Below, one piece after another: positions 55,255 through 64,000 of a stretch of 64,000 nt of DNA. Position 1 is the first letter of the stretch. Each line of letters begins with the position of its first letter. The stretch covers positions 62,001 through 126,000 of the forward strand of contig JAHLKD010000125.1 of NCBI GenBank assembly GCA_025526935.1, given 5' to 3'. Below the pieces are notes generated by a model. That model was not told where the DNA came from and did no database searches. It saw only the letters and a list, made by a program, of their open reading frames with translations. This DNA comes from Cladochytrium replicatum (taxonomy: Eukaryota; Chytridiomycota; Chytridiomycetes; Cladochytriales; Cladochytriaceae). A program made the translations under genes and the position numbers.

Positions 55255-57329
55255 AACTGCACTTCAAATCTTTAAGCCGCAAGATCCAAGGAGAACAACG
55301 ATGTGGTGATCGGAGAGTCAGAAACATAGAGCTGCACAAGGCGGAGCTGCACACTCACAAGTCCGAGATGACACTAATATTTGAATTTCGAGATTCGAAC
55401 GAAATGAATGCTGCCAGAATCAGCTCCGCACTACCAAGCACCATATAAGCACTCATCCGAATATGAGAGCATCATTCTCCATTCCACCTGAATTTGCTTC
55501 GTTCTTACTTCAAATGAGGTTCGCCTAGTTGCTAACTGCAGAAGTTTAGGCGTAATTCGGCGATGCTGCAGAGTGGCACACACCCCGAACGAATCAATTC
55601 CTCGACAGTGAACGATGAAGGATGTTAATATCGATGCACCCGGATACGATGAATGGCAACACAGTTCACGGTTCGACTCCTCACTCGTCCACACTTCCGT
55701 TCGGGCTCTCCTTCCACTAAGTCAAAAATTCGTTCGCTTTTGTGTTCTCAAATTCAACTTTTTTTGGGCCTGCGCCGCGGATTTGAGCCACACAGCGCAG
55801 CGAACTGCGCCATGCAGAGTCACTGTGCCACTCTTCTTCAATTCCAGCAAATGAACATATGGAAATAGCTCAAAACTCGAAGTGGATAGTACTCAGGGTT
55901 TGATTCTGCTCTAACAGTACCTGCACATGTGTAGACGCCAAAAGCTTCCGATGCCCACATGTTAGTCAGTTCGGAGTTCGCAAATTCGCCGACTTTTTTC
56001 CAGAACGTTGTCTTGGGATAGATGGTGTTGGTGACAGGGAGCGAGAGATGAGAACCCGAGTAATTGATTTGCGTGAACTCGCCAACGTCCTGCTTTCTTG
56101 ATTACTTTGTTGTTGACCTGAGACGTGAGAAGATATTCAGTGCTACTCTGAGAGACAATTCAAAGCAGAGTGAATCCGCGCTGCAGCACGCCTGTGCTGG
56201 CAACAACTTTGTCGAAAAGACAATACAGGCTCACAGATGGCCGCGGCGACTATTCCTGCACCCCGAACAATGCGAGTATCAAGACGAACACACAGTGATG
56301 CGCCTTCAAAAATCTCCCCCGAATGCCCAAAAACAGCGTAACTCTGATAAATTTTGCGCTGGGGTCGTGACGAGCGACATACATTCGCAGTCACTGCATA
56401 CCGGGGCAGCCTCAGTCACGGTGGAAACAATGAGATCAATGCTCCCCAAAGTACGAACTTCCATACAGATAACATCTAGCACCAAAGTAAGGATCGTGGT
56501 TGTTCCAAATGCAAACTCTTTCGTCTTTCACCTTCGAGTGAGACGTGGGTACTTGGTATAATGAAAAATGGAACTTGTCGCCGCAAAAGATCGTTTGTTT
56601 GATCTGTTTTCTGTATGATCTTAGCCTAACCAGAGTCCAAATTCACTTCACGTTTTATCTTACCACTCGGATGGAATGGGTAGGAGTTTATACTTAGGTC
56701 TGCGAATTTTCGCAAATGCTGAAGTTTTAGTTTCCGTCATACTGTTGTTGCGAGAGGCCAGTGATTTTATTGCGTTTTCGAAATGAAGGGAACAAATAAA
56801 ATGTAACCAGAGATGTATTTTTTGGTTCATGTACTTGGTTTCTGTTCGATCTCTCAGAACATTGGATCGCGGAACCAGAGCGACCAAGAGTGGTGACCAA
56901 GAGGCGGCACTGTCGAAGCCGCCTGCCGAACTATGTTCGAACTGTTTTCATTCATCTCCGTCACCTATCATCACTTCATCGTCCTCAGTGGAAACGGTCA
57001 GCTCAGATCTGCAACTACCTCGCCACATCCACAAGAGATATCTGAGCAACCATGGAAATGCTCAGGTGTGACAAAAAAGAGGGCCACGACAATAGAATTG
57101 GTTGTGTGTGGCAGGCGAAGCACCATCTTTTTAAAGGGCCACAATATTTGTATTTGGAATTTGAGAGGCACCAAAGCGAGCGAGCTCACAAGTACCAAAA
57201 CTTGTTGCAGCCAACATTTGAAAAGGAGAAGGAGTCGCGCAATCCACCCTCGGAATCTGAGAATTCTGAGAATATGGCGATTAGCAAGCAAACATTGGGC
57301 ACCACCAACGCAAGTCATACCTTCCTGTA
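55255..57329. other. Gene-poor region with a dCache scrap
   Basis: Apart from the dCache remnant at 55920-56093 nothing in this 2 kb looks coding. A minus-strand frame at 56143-56394 begins without an ATG-supported context and has no recognisable motif. It probably contains further decayed parts of the same dCache gene that can no longer be aligned by eye. Confidence 0.45.
55920..56093 (-). pseudogene. Remnant exon of another dCache sensor gene
   Basis: One open minus-strand stretch between a consensus acceptor and donor reads DVGEFTQINYSGSHLSLPVT, then PKTTFWKKVGEFANSELTNM and WASEAFGVYTC. It aligns with the membrane-proximal Cache segment of the gene at 47738-50129 (STTFKADSVINDFVV, NVWATTAVRL) with the same order of TTF, V..F and WA. 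No flanking exons could be found, so it is taken as a relic. Confidence 0.5.
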
Positions 57330-57437
57330 CTATCTCTTTCTCTGGTTTACCGATATCCAGTTGTGAGCCAGGATGAGGGCAAACACGACTGTTCCGAGCA
57401 CGTTTACGGAGAGTGCGAGAGTGTCGTCCGAGATCAT
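57330..57437 (-). CDS. OST4: OST4, small subunit of the oligosaccharyltransferase
   Basis: A 35-residue membrane microprotein starting MISDDTLALSVNVLG at 57437 and ending in ISVNQRKR before TAG. Yeast Ost4 is 36 residues and starts MISDEQL; animal OST4 starts MITDVQL and has LGV followed by one helix ending in a short polar tail with VN. The same plan is seen here: MISD, a single helix (LGTVVFALILAHNWI), then a short basic tail. Ost4 stabilises the Stt3-Ost3 contact in the ER complex that N-glycosylates proteins. Single exon; easily missed by size filters. Confidence 0.85.
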   Translation of the reverse strand: MISDDTLALSVNVLGTVVFALILAHNWISVNQRKR

Positions 57438-57664
57438 TTCAGCTCGAATGAGGAGAAGGAAAGCCACTGACGCAAAATGTGGAAATATTATGAAATATTG
57501 TAATTATTATTAGTTAAAAGCTGCTGCAATTCCGAGCTGCACGCTACAGCGAGTGCTATTATCCCATCCATAATACTTGCTTTGTTATCATTATCATTAT
57601 TTTCTATTTTCTATTTTCTGTGTTGATCTCCCCCGATCCACTGCCAAAAAAAACTCTCCCACCT

Positions 57665-58669
57665 ATGGATTCCTCGACTTTCTTTGCCCTCGACCCCGAC
57701 AGAGACCTCGAGTTCCGCAGGCCATTCTCGGCCGTTGTCAAGCAGTCGCTCTCGGTCACAAACCTGCACTCCGCTCCCATCGCTTTCAAAGTCAAAACCA
57801 CTGCACCAAAGCAGTACTGTGTTAGACCCAACTCCGGCCGCGTACGGCCCGGCCAGTCTGTTGAGGTCCACGTCTTGCTGCAGGCAATGCGCGAGGATCC
57901 TCCGCCGGACTTTAAGTGCAAGGACAAGTTCCTCGTTCAGTGTATCCCAATCAACAACGATGTCATGGGTATGCTCCCCGACGACGCCGCTCCTTTCCTC
58001 CAGGACCTGTGGACCACCGCTGAAAACCTCAAAAAATCAAACCCTGATGCCGCTGCCCGCTCCTTCGCAATGGCTGAAAGGAAACTGAGAGTCAATTACC
58101 TGCCTCCCTTGGATGCCAACAGCCAATCCCCGCCCCAACTCAACAAATCCGCTACCTTAACGACGACAAACAAACCTCCTTCTCCAGTCGAAGAGTTCCA
58201 CGCTGCCCCTCTGCCCCGCGCAGTCACGGCTGTCGAACCCTCCACCAGAACCCCCTCTGTGGTCTCCATCTCCTCTTCGGCCATCACCGCCACAAACGCA
58301 TTTATTCCTCCCCCGCAACCGAACCCGCAACCTACTCCACTCCGCAACAGCGTCGCTTCAGTGACAACCGCTACCCCAGCCCAGACCTTCCACACGCCGC
58401 AGCAAACCTTCAAACCAGACACCGACAGGGAAGTACGCGACGCAAAGGAGCAGATCAAAAAGCTCCAGGCAACGATCGAAGCCTACCGCTCGGAAGTTGA
58501 GAGACTCTCGTCCATCAGGCAGAGGAGATCACCAGATGAAAAGGTGTCCGGCACAAACGCAATCCCCTTATCGTCTGCCACTGCTCTCGCCCAGAACCAG
58601 GTCCTGCCCATTCAGGTCGTCGCTATCCTCTGCATCATCGCCTTCCTCCTCGGCGCTACCTTTTTCTGA
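57665..58669 (+). CDS. SCS2: VAP / Scs2-type MSP-domain protein of ER contact sites
   Basis: VAP proteins sit in the ER membrane and bind FFAT motifs of lipid-transfer and tethering proteins. The 334-residue single-exon product has an N-terminal MSP domain (about 1-130) containing FKVKTTAPKQYCVRPNSG, the family signature. A long Pro/Ser/Thr linker follows, then a coiled coil (REVRDAKEQIKKLQATIEAY) and a C-terminal tail anchor (QVVAILCIIAFLLGATFF). The ATG at 57665 is the first in frame. The linker, about 110 residues, is longer than in yeast Scs2. Neighbours do not add functional information. Confidence 0.92.
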   Translation: MDSSTFFALDPDRDLEFRRPFSAVVKQSLSVTNLHSAPIAFKVKTTAPKQYCVRPNSGRVRPGQSVEVHVLLQAMREDPPPDFKCKDKFLVQCIPINNDVMGMLPDDAAPFLQDLWTTAENLKKSNPDAAARSFAMAERKLRVNYLPPLDANSQSPPQLNKSATLTTTNKPPSPVEEFHAAPLPRAVTAVEPSTRTPSVVSISSSAITATNAFIPPPQPNPQPTPLRNSVASVTTATPAQTFHTPQQTFKPDTDREVRDAKEQIKKLQATIEAYRSEVERLSSIRQRRSPDEKVSGTNAIPLSSATALAQNQVLPIQVVAILCIIAFLLGATFF

Positions 58670-59479
58670 TCGTAAAACACAACAATGCAGAGTTCTCAGT
58701 GATGCGCTTTTCACCTGGGATTCTTCCCTTTGAATTTTGTGACCTCACACTCATAACTTCTTTCGTCCCATTTGGTGTGATCTCACACACTCATATCATC
58801 ACCTTTCCCGTTTTTCTTTTGGCTTATGGTGGATCGTTGGATGGTTGCCGATATTCGGTTGAAAACAACTCATATCCCTCTCCTCTCTCGTCGATCCTTC
58901 TTTTCCTTTATTTTTGTCTGTCATGCTTTGCCTTCTGTCTGGGGTTGAAAACCAAGTCGAAGTGTGTGCATCTCTTTTTTCTTCCTCCCTCTCTTGACTT
59001 TCAATACCACCTCGTTGTGTTTTCTTTGCTTTGCTTGAACCCGTGATTGTTTGACTGTTCTTTTTGTTCTTTGATTGGGGTTACTAGAGGGACTTGCCGA
59101 AAAATATAATTGCATTCCACCTTCCAAAGCGATCAGGTTCCCTCTCAGCGACCTTTTGACTGGTGGGAAACATCTGCAGAATCGAGACGATGCTTTTCTG
59201 GCATTGGAAATAGAAAGTGTGGGGATTATGACGCACAAAAATGTCAGTACCATATTTGTTGGGAGAGTCTAGCGTGTATTTTGAAGAGAGTGATATCAGC
59301 AATCTCATTCGACGGTGTGTTTGAACGAAACTTTTTGGCAAGGAGAAAAGTCCTTGTGGATGAGCACCAAAGCAATGCAGCTAGCGGCGTGCCACTCATC
59401 GCTCGCAAACGGGATCCATTTCATACTGGCAGTTTTGATACTTTTGGGAATGTCGCTATAATAAGTATTATGATAATCA
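58670..59479. other. 3' flank of VAP, no gene seen
   Basis: T-rich pyrimidine stretches follow the VAP stop and may contain its 3' UTR. No supported coding region. The right part probably grades into the decayed retroelement. Confidence 0.5.
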
Positions 59480-60270
59480 TTTTGCATTGCAACTCCATGC
59501 AAGTCTAGAATACCATCGTTTAAACATGACCATCCTCGTGCAACTAAGTGAAAGATGGTGATACATACCAAACAGCTTTTGGAGGTTATCGTCCCTAACC
59601 TTCCCCTTCGGCGCAGTGGGTGTGGCATTCCCGAGTGCAGCCGATGCGTCAACACCGTTCTGGTTGGCAGGGAAACTTTCGCGGACACAAAGGTTTGTGT
59701 TTGAAGCAGACATGTCTTGGTTGCAGTTGTGGGAAATAGATTCTCCTTGGACTGATAATAACATAGAATACAAAGCCAATGTCATTAGTAATTTGCAAAC
59801 AGTATCACGAAAGGTGGCATACTTTGGGAGCGATTCGGCAAGTCTGTCTACGTTCTCTTTGTCTAGATTGGTGGTGGGTTTGCCGAGTGCCAACACACCG
59901 CAACTCAATCCAAACGTTTCTGCGAGCTCCAGCCGGATAATCATAGAACAGAGCACCTTTTGCCCTAAGAATGGAATGAAAACACATATATGGATAAAAT
60001 ATCAAAACATTGGCAATAGTGTTCAATTCTCCAGGTATCCATTCTAAAAGAAGATCAAATTCTGACTTCACACCAAGCTTGTTCATTTTGTCCAATGGAG
60101 TTGTTTCTGATCTGTTTTCGAATAACAGGGCGACCTTTAAGATAAGAACAAGTGCATTTTGACAGTGTCTCAATGCAAGAAGTTCACCACCATAAGCAAG
60201 ATAGTTGACTACAGTACCACGAAGCTTTTGTGGTTCGAAGGTGATGAGTAGTAAGGTACAATCAACATCT
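59480..60270 (-). repeat. Decayed LTR-retrotransposon pol fragment (RNase H region)
   Basis: A minus-strand frame of about 90 residues has RNase H-like features of LTR retroelements: VNYLAYGGELLALRHC (the (Y/E)xELLA helix), then DLLLEWIPGELNTIANVL, the equivalent of the xIPGxxNxxADxLSR end of the domain. The next frames downstream on the same strand may be the linker toward integrase but have no clear motif. The scrap is not functional. It lies inverted relative to the reverse-transcriptase scrap at 60300. Confidence 0.55.
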
Positions 60271-60299
60271 TGTGATAATGGTTTTTTGTGATTGTATCG

Positions 60300-60650
60300 A
60301 TGGTTGTTCTTGTCTATATTGATGACATTTTACTCAGACCTCCTGAAGACCGTCACAAACCTACTTCATAGGCTCAAAGAAAAACAAACTACGTATTGAG
60401 GATAACAAATGTGGATTTTTAGTGGAGAAAGTAAACTACCTAGGGCTCTATGTTGGTCACAGCACTATCAGTGTGAATCCAAATCTTATCCAATGTTTTG
60501 TTAGGATGTATACTCATTATGTTGTGCCCCTCAGCAAATTGCTTGTTGGTGCCAAACATTAACATCAGACTAGATTGTTCTGACGCAGCTGAAAAAGCTT
60601 TTATTGAAGTCAAGAACCTTTCTGCATCCCCTCAAATTGTTAACAACTGT
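60300..60650 (+). repeat. Decayed Ty3/Gypsy-type reverse transcriptase fragment
   Basis: The catalytic box VLVYIDDILL is encoded at about 60308. After a frame change comes KLRIEDNKCGFLVEKVNYLG then LYVGHSTISVNPNLIQ, the palm/thumb region with the usual K-C-x-F and YLG(H) order of Ty3-type elements. Another shift leads to DCSDAAEKAFIEVKN, the start of the connection region. Several stops and indels make it a dead remnant. Confidence 0.65.
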
Positions 60651-61804
60651 GGTAGAGGTGGGGAATGGAAAATGTTTATTGAAGTTTGAGCCAACACAAA
60701 TTCATTTTGCATGTCACGTGACCAATTGCATGATGCACCGCAATGCCACAAATACAATATACAATAAAATATACATGATTCTGTGGGAGTGGACGAGTGA
60801 TGATGTTGTGATTGGGGCTCGTGAGAGTTTGAAGAGACCAGTGAAATACGCTCTTTTTGTGATGATGTATTTCCCAATACCCACTTGCCCTTTTATAACA
60901 GAACACCAGAAAAACATTCAATCGATCCGAACTGCAAACAGAAACAAATAGCAAGCCAAATAATGATCAAGACAAGCCAAAAGACGTTTCGCATGAAATT
61001 GTGCAGATCAAACAAAGTTAGCCACAATAACATTACACCAGCCACCAATTCTCCAACAGATTCTTACAGGATGGACTGGAGAAGTCCAGGATTTCTCAAT
61101 GCGGGATGTGACGGTTATAATTTTTAAGCAGATAACAATCGTTTCTCAGGAAGAGTAATATGTATTTATGACGGTTAGAACGTGTACTCACGTGTCTTCT
61201 ATTATGTTACCACATATAGTAATATTATATGAGGTGCACCGCTTCGTTTACCATCTTACCATCGTCGAGCAAATGGGTACATTCCCCGCTTTCTTCTTGG
61301 CACCTGGCACAGTGACTATTGAAAAGACAGATCGGGTCCAGACTCTTCTCAGACAAACCGGTTTCCGATTGATTGTGAGTGCGACGGGAGGCTAAGGAAC
61401 AGGATGTTTGACAGGGTCTATGCGACAATGGAGAAAGAGTCAAAACATGCTTACGAGCATGGGAGTTGAGAGAGTCGCCATACAAACCGGTGCTTGACAT
61501 AACAATCATCTCTTCTTCGAGATATTCCAGTTCAATTTGTGCATTTAACAAAATATTGTTCCAGCCTGGTGTTTCCTTTTGTTTCACGGTGTAATATTAT
61601 ACTTATGTAGTGGCTATAATACAATTCCGAATTAGGAAACACCTACATTCACACAGATTAGTGTTACACGAAAAACACAGGAAATAAAATTAAGACAAAA
61701 TTGTCTCAATGAACCCTTCACACTTGGACAGCTAAAGCATATGCAAAACAATAAGTATAACAATCCATCTACATCGCATTATGCTTCCTGATCCCAAAAA
61801 ATGC
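60651..61804. other. Intergenic region without a recognisable gene
   Basis: AT-rich sequence left of the kinase gene on the minus strand, presumably containing its 3' UTR and terminator near the right edge. No gene, RNA or further clear repeat found. Confidence 0.5.
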
Positions 61805-64000
61805 TCATCGCGCTCGCTTGGCCGCTGGTTGCGGTCGTCCCCACTTTCCACTCCACCACGCTCCCCACCCACCACCACCGCTCTTCCCGCCAACACCCCC
61901 TTCATCCTTCTCTCCCTTTTCCTTGTCGCCCTCTTCCATCCCGCTTCCCGCATCCTCAACAATCACCACCGGCGCAGTATTCTTTGGCGGCACCGATGGA
62001 ACAATGGGGAGAGGTGCCGGGGGCGGCGGCAATGCCATCTCCCTACTCATCTGAATCAACGACCTCGACAAACTCGAATACAGCGCGAAATCCAACGCGT
62101 CTGAATCGTCGTCTTCTCCAGCCCCGCTCTCCTCCACTTCCTCCTCATGCCCACCTGCGCCAAGCTCATCCCGAAGCCCAAAGAACCCATGCAGATCATC
62201 TTCGCCGTCCGTAGCACTCCAATCGCTCGACTCGATTGTCGCCGCCCCGCGGCTACGATGCCGTGATCGAATCTGCTTGAAACGATGCAAGTCTACAGAA
62301 GACCGCATGCTTCCGCTGTCAAATTCTTCGTCCGATTCCGCGGCGTCCTGGATCACGGATCGAACTATATCCCCAATGGAACTCTGAATCAGGCCGACGC
62401 TTCCTCGAGCATTTCCTTCACCAGTGTGAGCAGAAAGCTGGGAGGGCCGGCGTCCCTGTTGCTCTGCATTTGAACCTTTGGTTGATCTAGGGCCGTACTC
62501 ATCGTAGTCGGACACCATTGACGGCGACGTCGACGAAGGCGAGTGGATCGACGGGTTAGGCGATAAAGGTGGTAGCGGTAGTGGCTGAAGCTGCTTAACC
62601 ACATCCAGCCGCAGCGATTTCTTCACTGTACTTCGCCGCGACCTCTCGCTTTCGTCCTCCAACGACTCAGGTTTCTCAGGTGGCGGGGGCGGAGGGAGTG
62701 GAGACGACATACTTGGAGACTCAGCCGGTCGCCTCAACCAAGCAACAACCTCCTCCAGCGGCCTTCGTTTTCCATCCTTTGAATCCGTTTCATCAGCTTC
62801 CCCGACTTTTCTTTCCAGCGTCGACGATGATGAAGAGCTAACCATGAATGCTTTTGGATTCAACATCCTCACCGAACCAGTCCTCGAGCTCCTCCCATGA
62901 TCAGCTACATCCACATCCTCCGAAACTCCTTGTGCAGCCAAATTCTTACTCGATCGCCGCTTCCCAATTGTCCGCTCTGCAAACACATCCGAAGTAGTCT
63001 TACTGATTGCCATACGCAGAGAATCAACCGACCGTGATGACACGAGACCTAGACTCCTTCTCAAGCCCCCAGTGAATCTCTTTGAGCCACCGTCCGCTTC
63101 ATCATCTGAAACGCACTTTTGGGAGTCCGGTTCTCGATCAACAACATCCGCTGGGGGTGGCCGGTCCAACGCTTGAACTCCCTCCACCGCTTCAGATGCA
63201 ACCGCTGGCAACGGAGTAAGTACTCCTGCACCACGGCTTGGAGTCCTCGATTGTGTCGCAGATCCGGTGTGCAACCCAAACAGATTCAACCACCGCGAAC
63301 TCCGCTTCTCCACGACGTGGCCTCCAACTCCCAGCTTTGACTTGTCCTCCACACTTCCTTCTCCAAAACCTTCATCCGAAACCACAAACTTCCCCGTCTT
63401 CTTCTTCGGCTCCTTCCATCGCTTTGAAAGGCTTCGTCCAACTCCAACGCCAGACTTTTGTACTGTCACTTCCGGAACTTGGATCCCCGCAGCAACCCAC
63501 GGATGTGCAAGTCCCGCTGACGGGGTCAGCCGTTTCTTACTGTCGTATTCCAAACACTGCGCTACGAGATCCACAAACCCTTCGTCCACTCCTGCTCCAA
63601 ACATCGTGCCCAGGATCTCACGCACATCGTATGCACTCCCAACAGGAACATTTTTGCTGGGGCCGTTTTCAACGCTCTCTTTTGTCGGCGTCTGGTTTGG
63701 CAGAACAGTGTCTGCTGAGCCTGTCGGAGTTCCTCCCAGCGAATCTACCGTCGTCGTAGACCCATCTCCTTCCACGAAACCCCGGAAATCAAACTCTCCG
63801 CTCTCCCCAGTTGGAGTCCCTTGCGTTGAAAACCCACCAGCTTTGGGAGTTATCTCGCCTGTCTCCCCCTTCGCTGGCCACCGCTTCCCCAGCGACAAGA
63901 ATGGGAATCGCTTCGGTCTTCGCGGAGTTCTCAACTCGTCAGGCAAGGTCGGCACTTCGGTCACGGCGGACCCGGTGTCCGCCTCCATCGTCGAGTCTCC
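61805..64000 (-). CDS. DYRK-like protein kinase, C-terminal part (5' end outside the window)
   Basis: The frame is open to the right edge of the window, so the start and most of the kinase domain are missing. What remains begins with the last kinase subdomain: FVDLVAQCLEYDSKKRLTPS followed by AGLAHPWV, the H-x-W end typical of CMGC kinases, and of DYRKs in particular (CLE-D--R-TP---L-HPW). A variable insert rich in Gly, Thr and Pro precedes it. About 550 disordered residues with Ser/Arg clusters and Pro runs follow, ending in PQPAAKRAR. The ATG at 63988 is internal. The DYRK assignment rests on this short segment only. Confidence 0.6.
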   Translation of the reverse strand, partial: GDSTMEADTGSAVTEVPTLPDELRTPRRPKRFPFLSLGKRWPAKGETGEITPKAGGFSTQGTPTGESGEFDFRGFVEGDGSTTTVDSLGGTPTGSADTVLPNQTPTKESVENGPSKNVPVGSAYDVREILGTMFGAGVDEGFVDLVAQCLEYDSKKRLTPSAGLAHPWVAAGIQVPEVTVQKSGVGVGRSLSKRWKEPKKKTGKFVVSDEGFGEGSVEDKSKLGVGGHVVEKRSSRWLNLFGLHTGSATQSRTPSRGAGVLTPLPAVASEAVEGVQALDRPPPADVVDREPDSQKCVSDDEADGGSKRFTGGLRRSLGLVSSRSVDSLRMAISKTTSDVFAERTIGKRRSSKNLAAQGVSEDVDVADHGRSSRTGSVRMLNPKAFMVSSSSSSTLERKVGEADETDSKDGKRRPLEEVVAWLRRPAESPSMSSPLPPPPPPEKPESLEDESERSRRSTVKKSLRLDVVKQLQPLPLPPLSPNPSIHSPSSTSPSMVSDYDEYGPRSTKGSNAEQQGRRPSQLSAHTGEGNARGSVGLIQSSIGDIVRSVIQDAAESDEEFDSGSMRSSVDLHRFKQIRSRHRSRGAATIESSDWSATDGEDDLHGFFGLRDELGAGGHEEEVEESGAGEDDDSDALDFALYSSLSRSLIQMSREMALPPPPAPLPIVPSVPPKNTAPVVIVEDAGSGMEEGDKEKGEKDEGGVGGKSGGGGWGAWWSGKWGRPQPAAKRAR

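Noticed and set aside
56143-56394. An 83-codon minus-strand frame as a gene
   Set aside because: No start context, no motif, no splice-supported extension; probably decayed sequence next to the dCache scrap.
61818-63759. Long plus-strand frames opposite the kinase tail
   Set aside because: They are shadows of the Ser/Pro/Arg-rich minus-strand gene; their Pro/His/Ser composition mirrors its codon bias.
1-64000. CRISPR arrays, bacterial operons or ribosome binding sites
   Set aside because: No regularly spaced repeats are present, and introns, poly(A) retroelements and gene content show a eukaryotic nuclear genome.

Overview
The window is nuclear DNA of a fungus, most likely a chytrid (Chytridiomycota). 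Genes are split by many short introns of about 36-80 nt with GT-AG ends. Housekeeping genes have clear fungal or opisthokont relatives (eRF1, Snf7/CHMP4, VAP, OST4, FCHO/Syp1). The receptor repertoire (a class C GPCR, several dCache sensor proteins) is the kind kept by zoosporic fungi and largely lost in Dikarya. The chytrid assignment is inference; there is no rRNA or marker tree in the window.

1-35 kb is gene dense. In order: a LINE relic; an unrecognised gene (-); an FCHO/Syp1 endocytic adaptor (+); a cytochrome P450 (+); an ascorbate-peroxidase-type haem peroxidase (+). Next come a persulfide-dioxygenase-type metallo-hydrolase (+) and, convergent with it, a CoA-disulfide/persulfide reductase carrying a C-terminal rhodanese (-). 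After these lie a short-chain dehydrogenase (-), a disordered protein (-), a multi-pass membrane protein (-) followed by its decayed tandem copy, a class C GPCR with Venus-flytrap and EGF-like modules (-), a coiled-coil protein (-), a secreted Cys-rich protein (+), a dCache sensor protein (+), a double HMG-box protein (-), Snf7 (-), and a TPR-metallo-beta-lactamase fusion (+).

35-46 kb is a repeat block. Three copies of one APE-type LINE lie on the minus strand. One is nearly full length (ORF1 and ORF2 overlapping as TAATG) but is broken by a frameshift and by a nested non-autonomous LTR element with a 5-bp target duplication. The block is flanked by a tRNA-like sequence with perfect A and B boxes on the left and by a good tRNA-Arg(CCT) gene on the right, each within a few bases of a LINE end.

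46-57 kb holds a decayed dCache gene, its probably working tandem copy, an unrecognised divergent gene, a decayed helicase fragment, eRF1 (-), another dCache scrap and the 35-residue OST4 (-). 57.6-64 kb holds VAP (+), fragments of LTR-retrotransposon pol genes in opposite orientations, and the C-terminal part of a DYRK-like kinase (-) that runs off the window.

Functional themes are sulfur/redox chemistry (two persulfide-dioxygenase-like hydrolases, rhodanese fusion, peroxidase, P450), membrane traffic (FCHO, Snf7, VAP), environmental sensing (class C GPCR, dCache family) and active retroelements. Exon boundaries were read by eye from reading frame and splice consensus.
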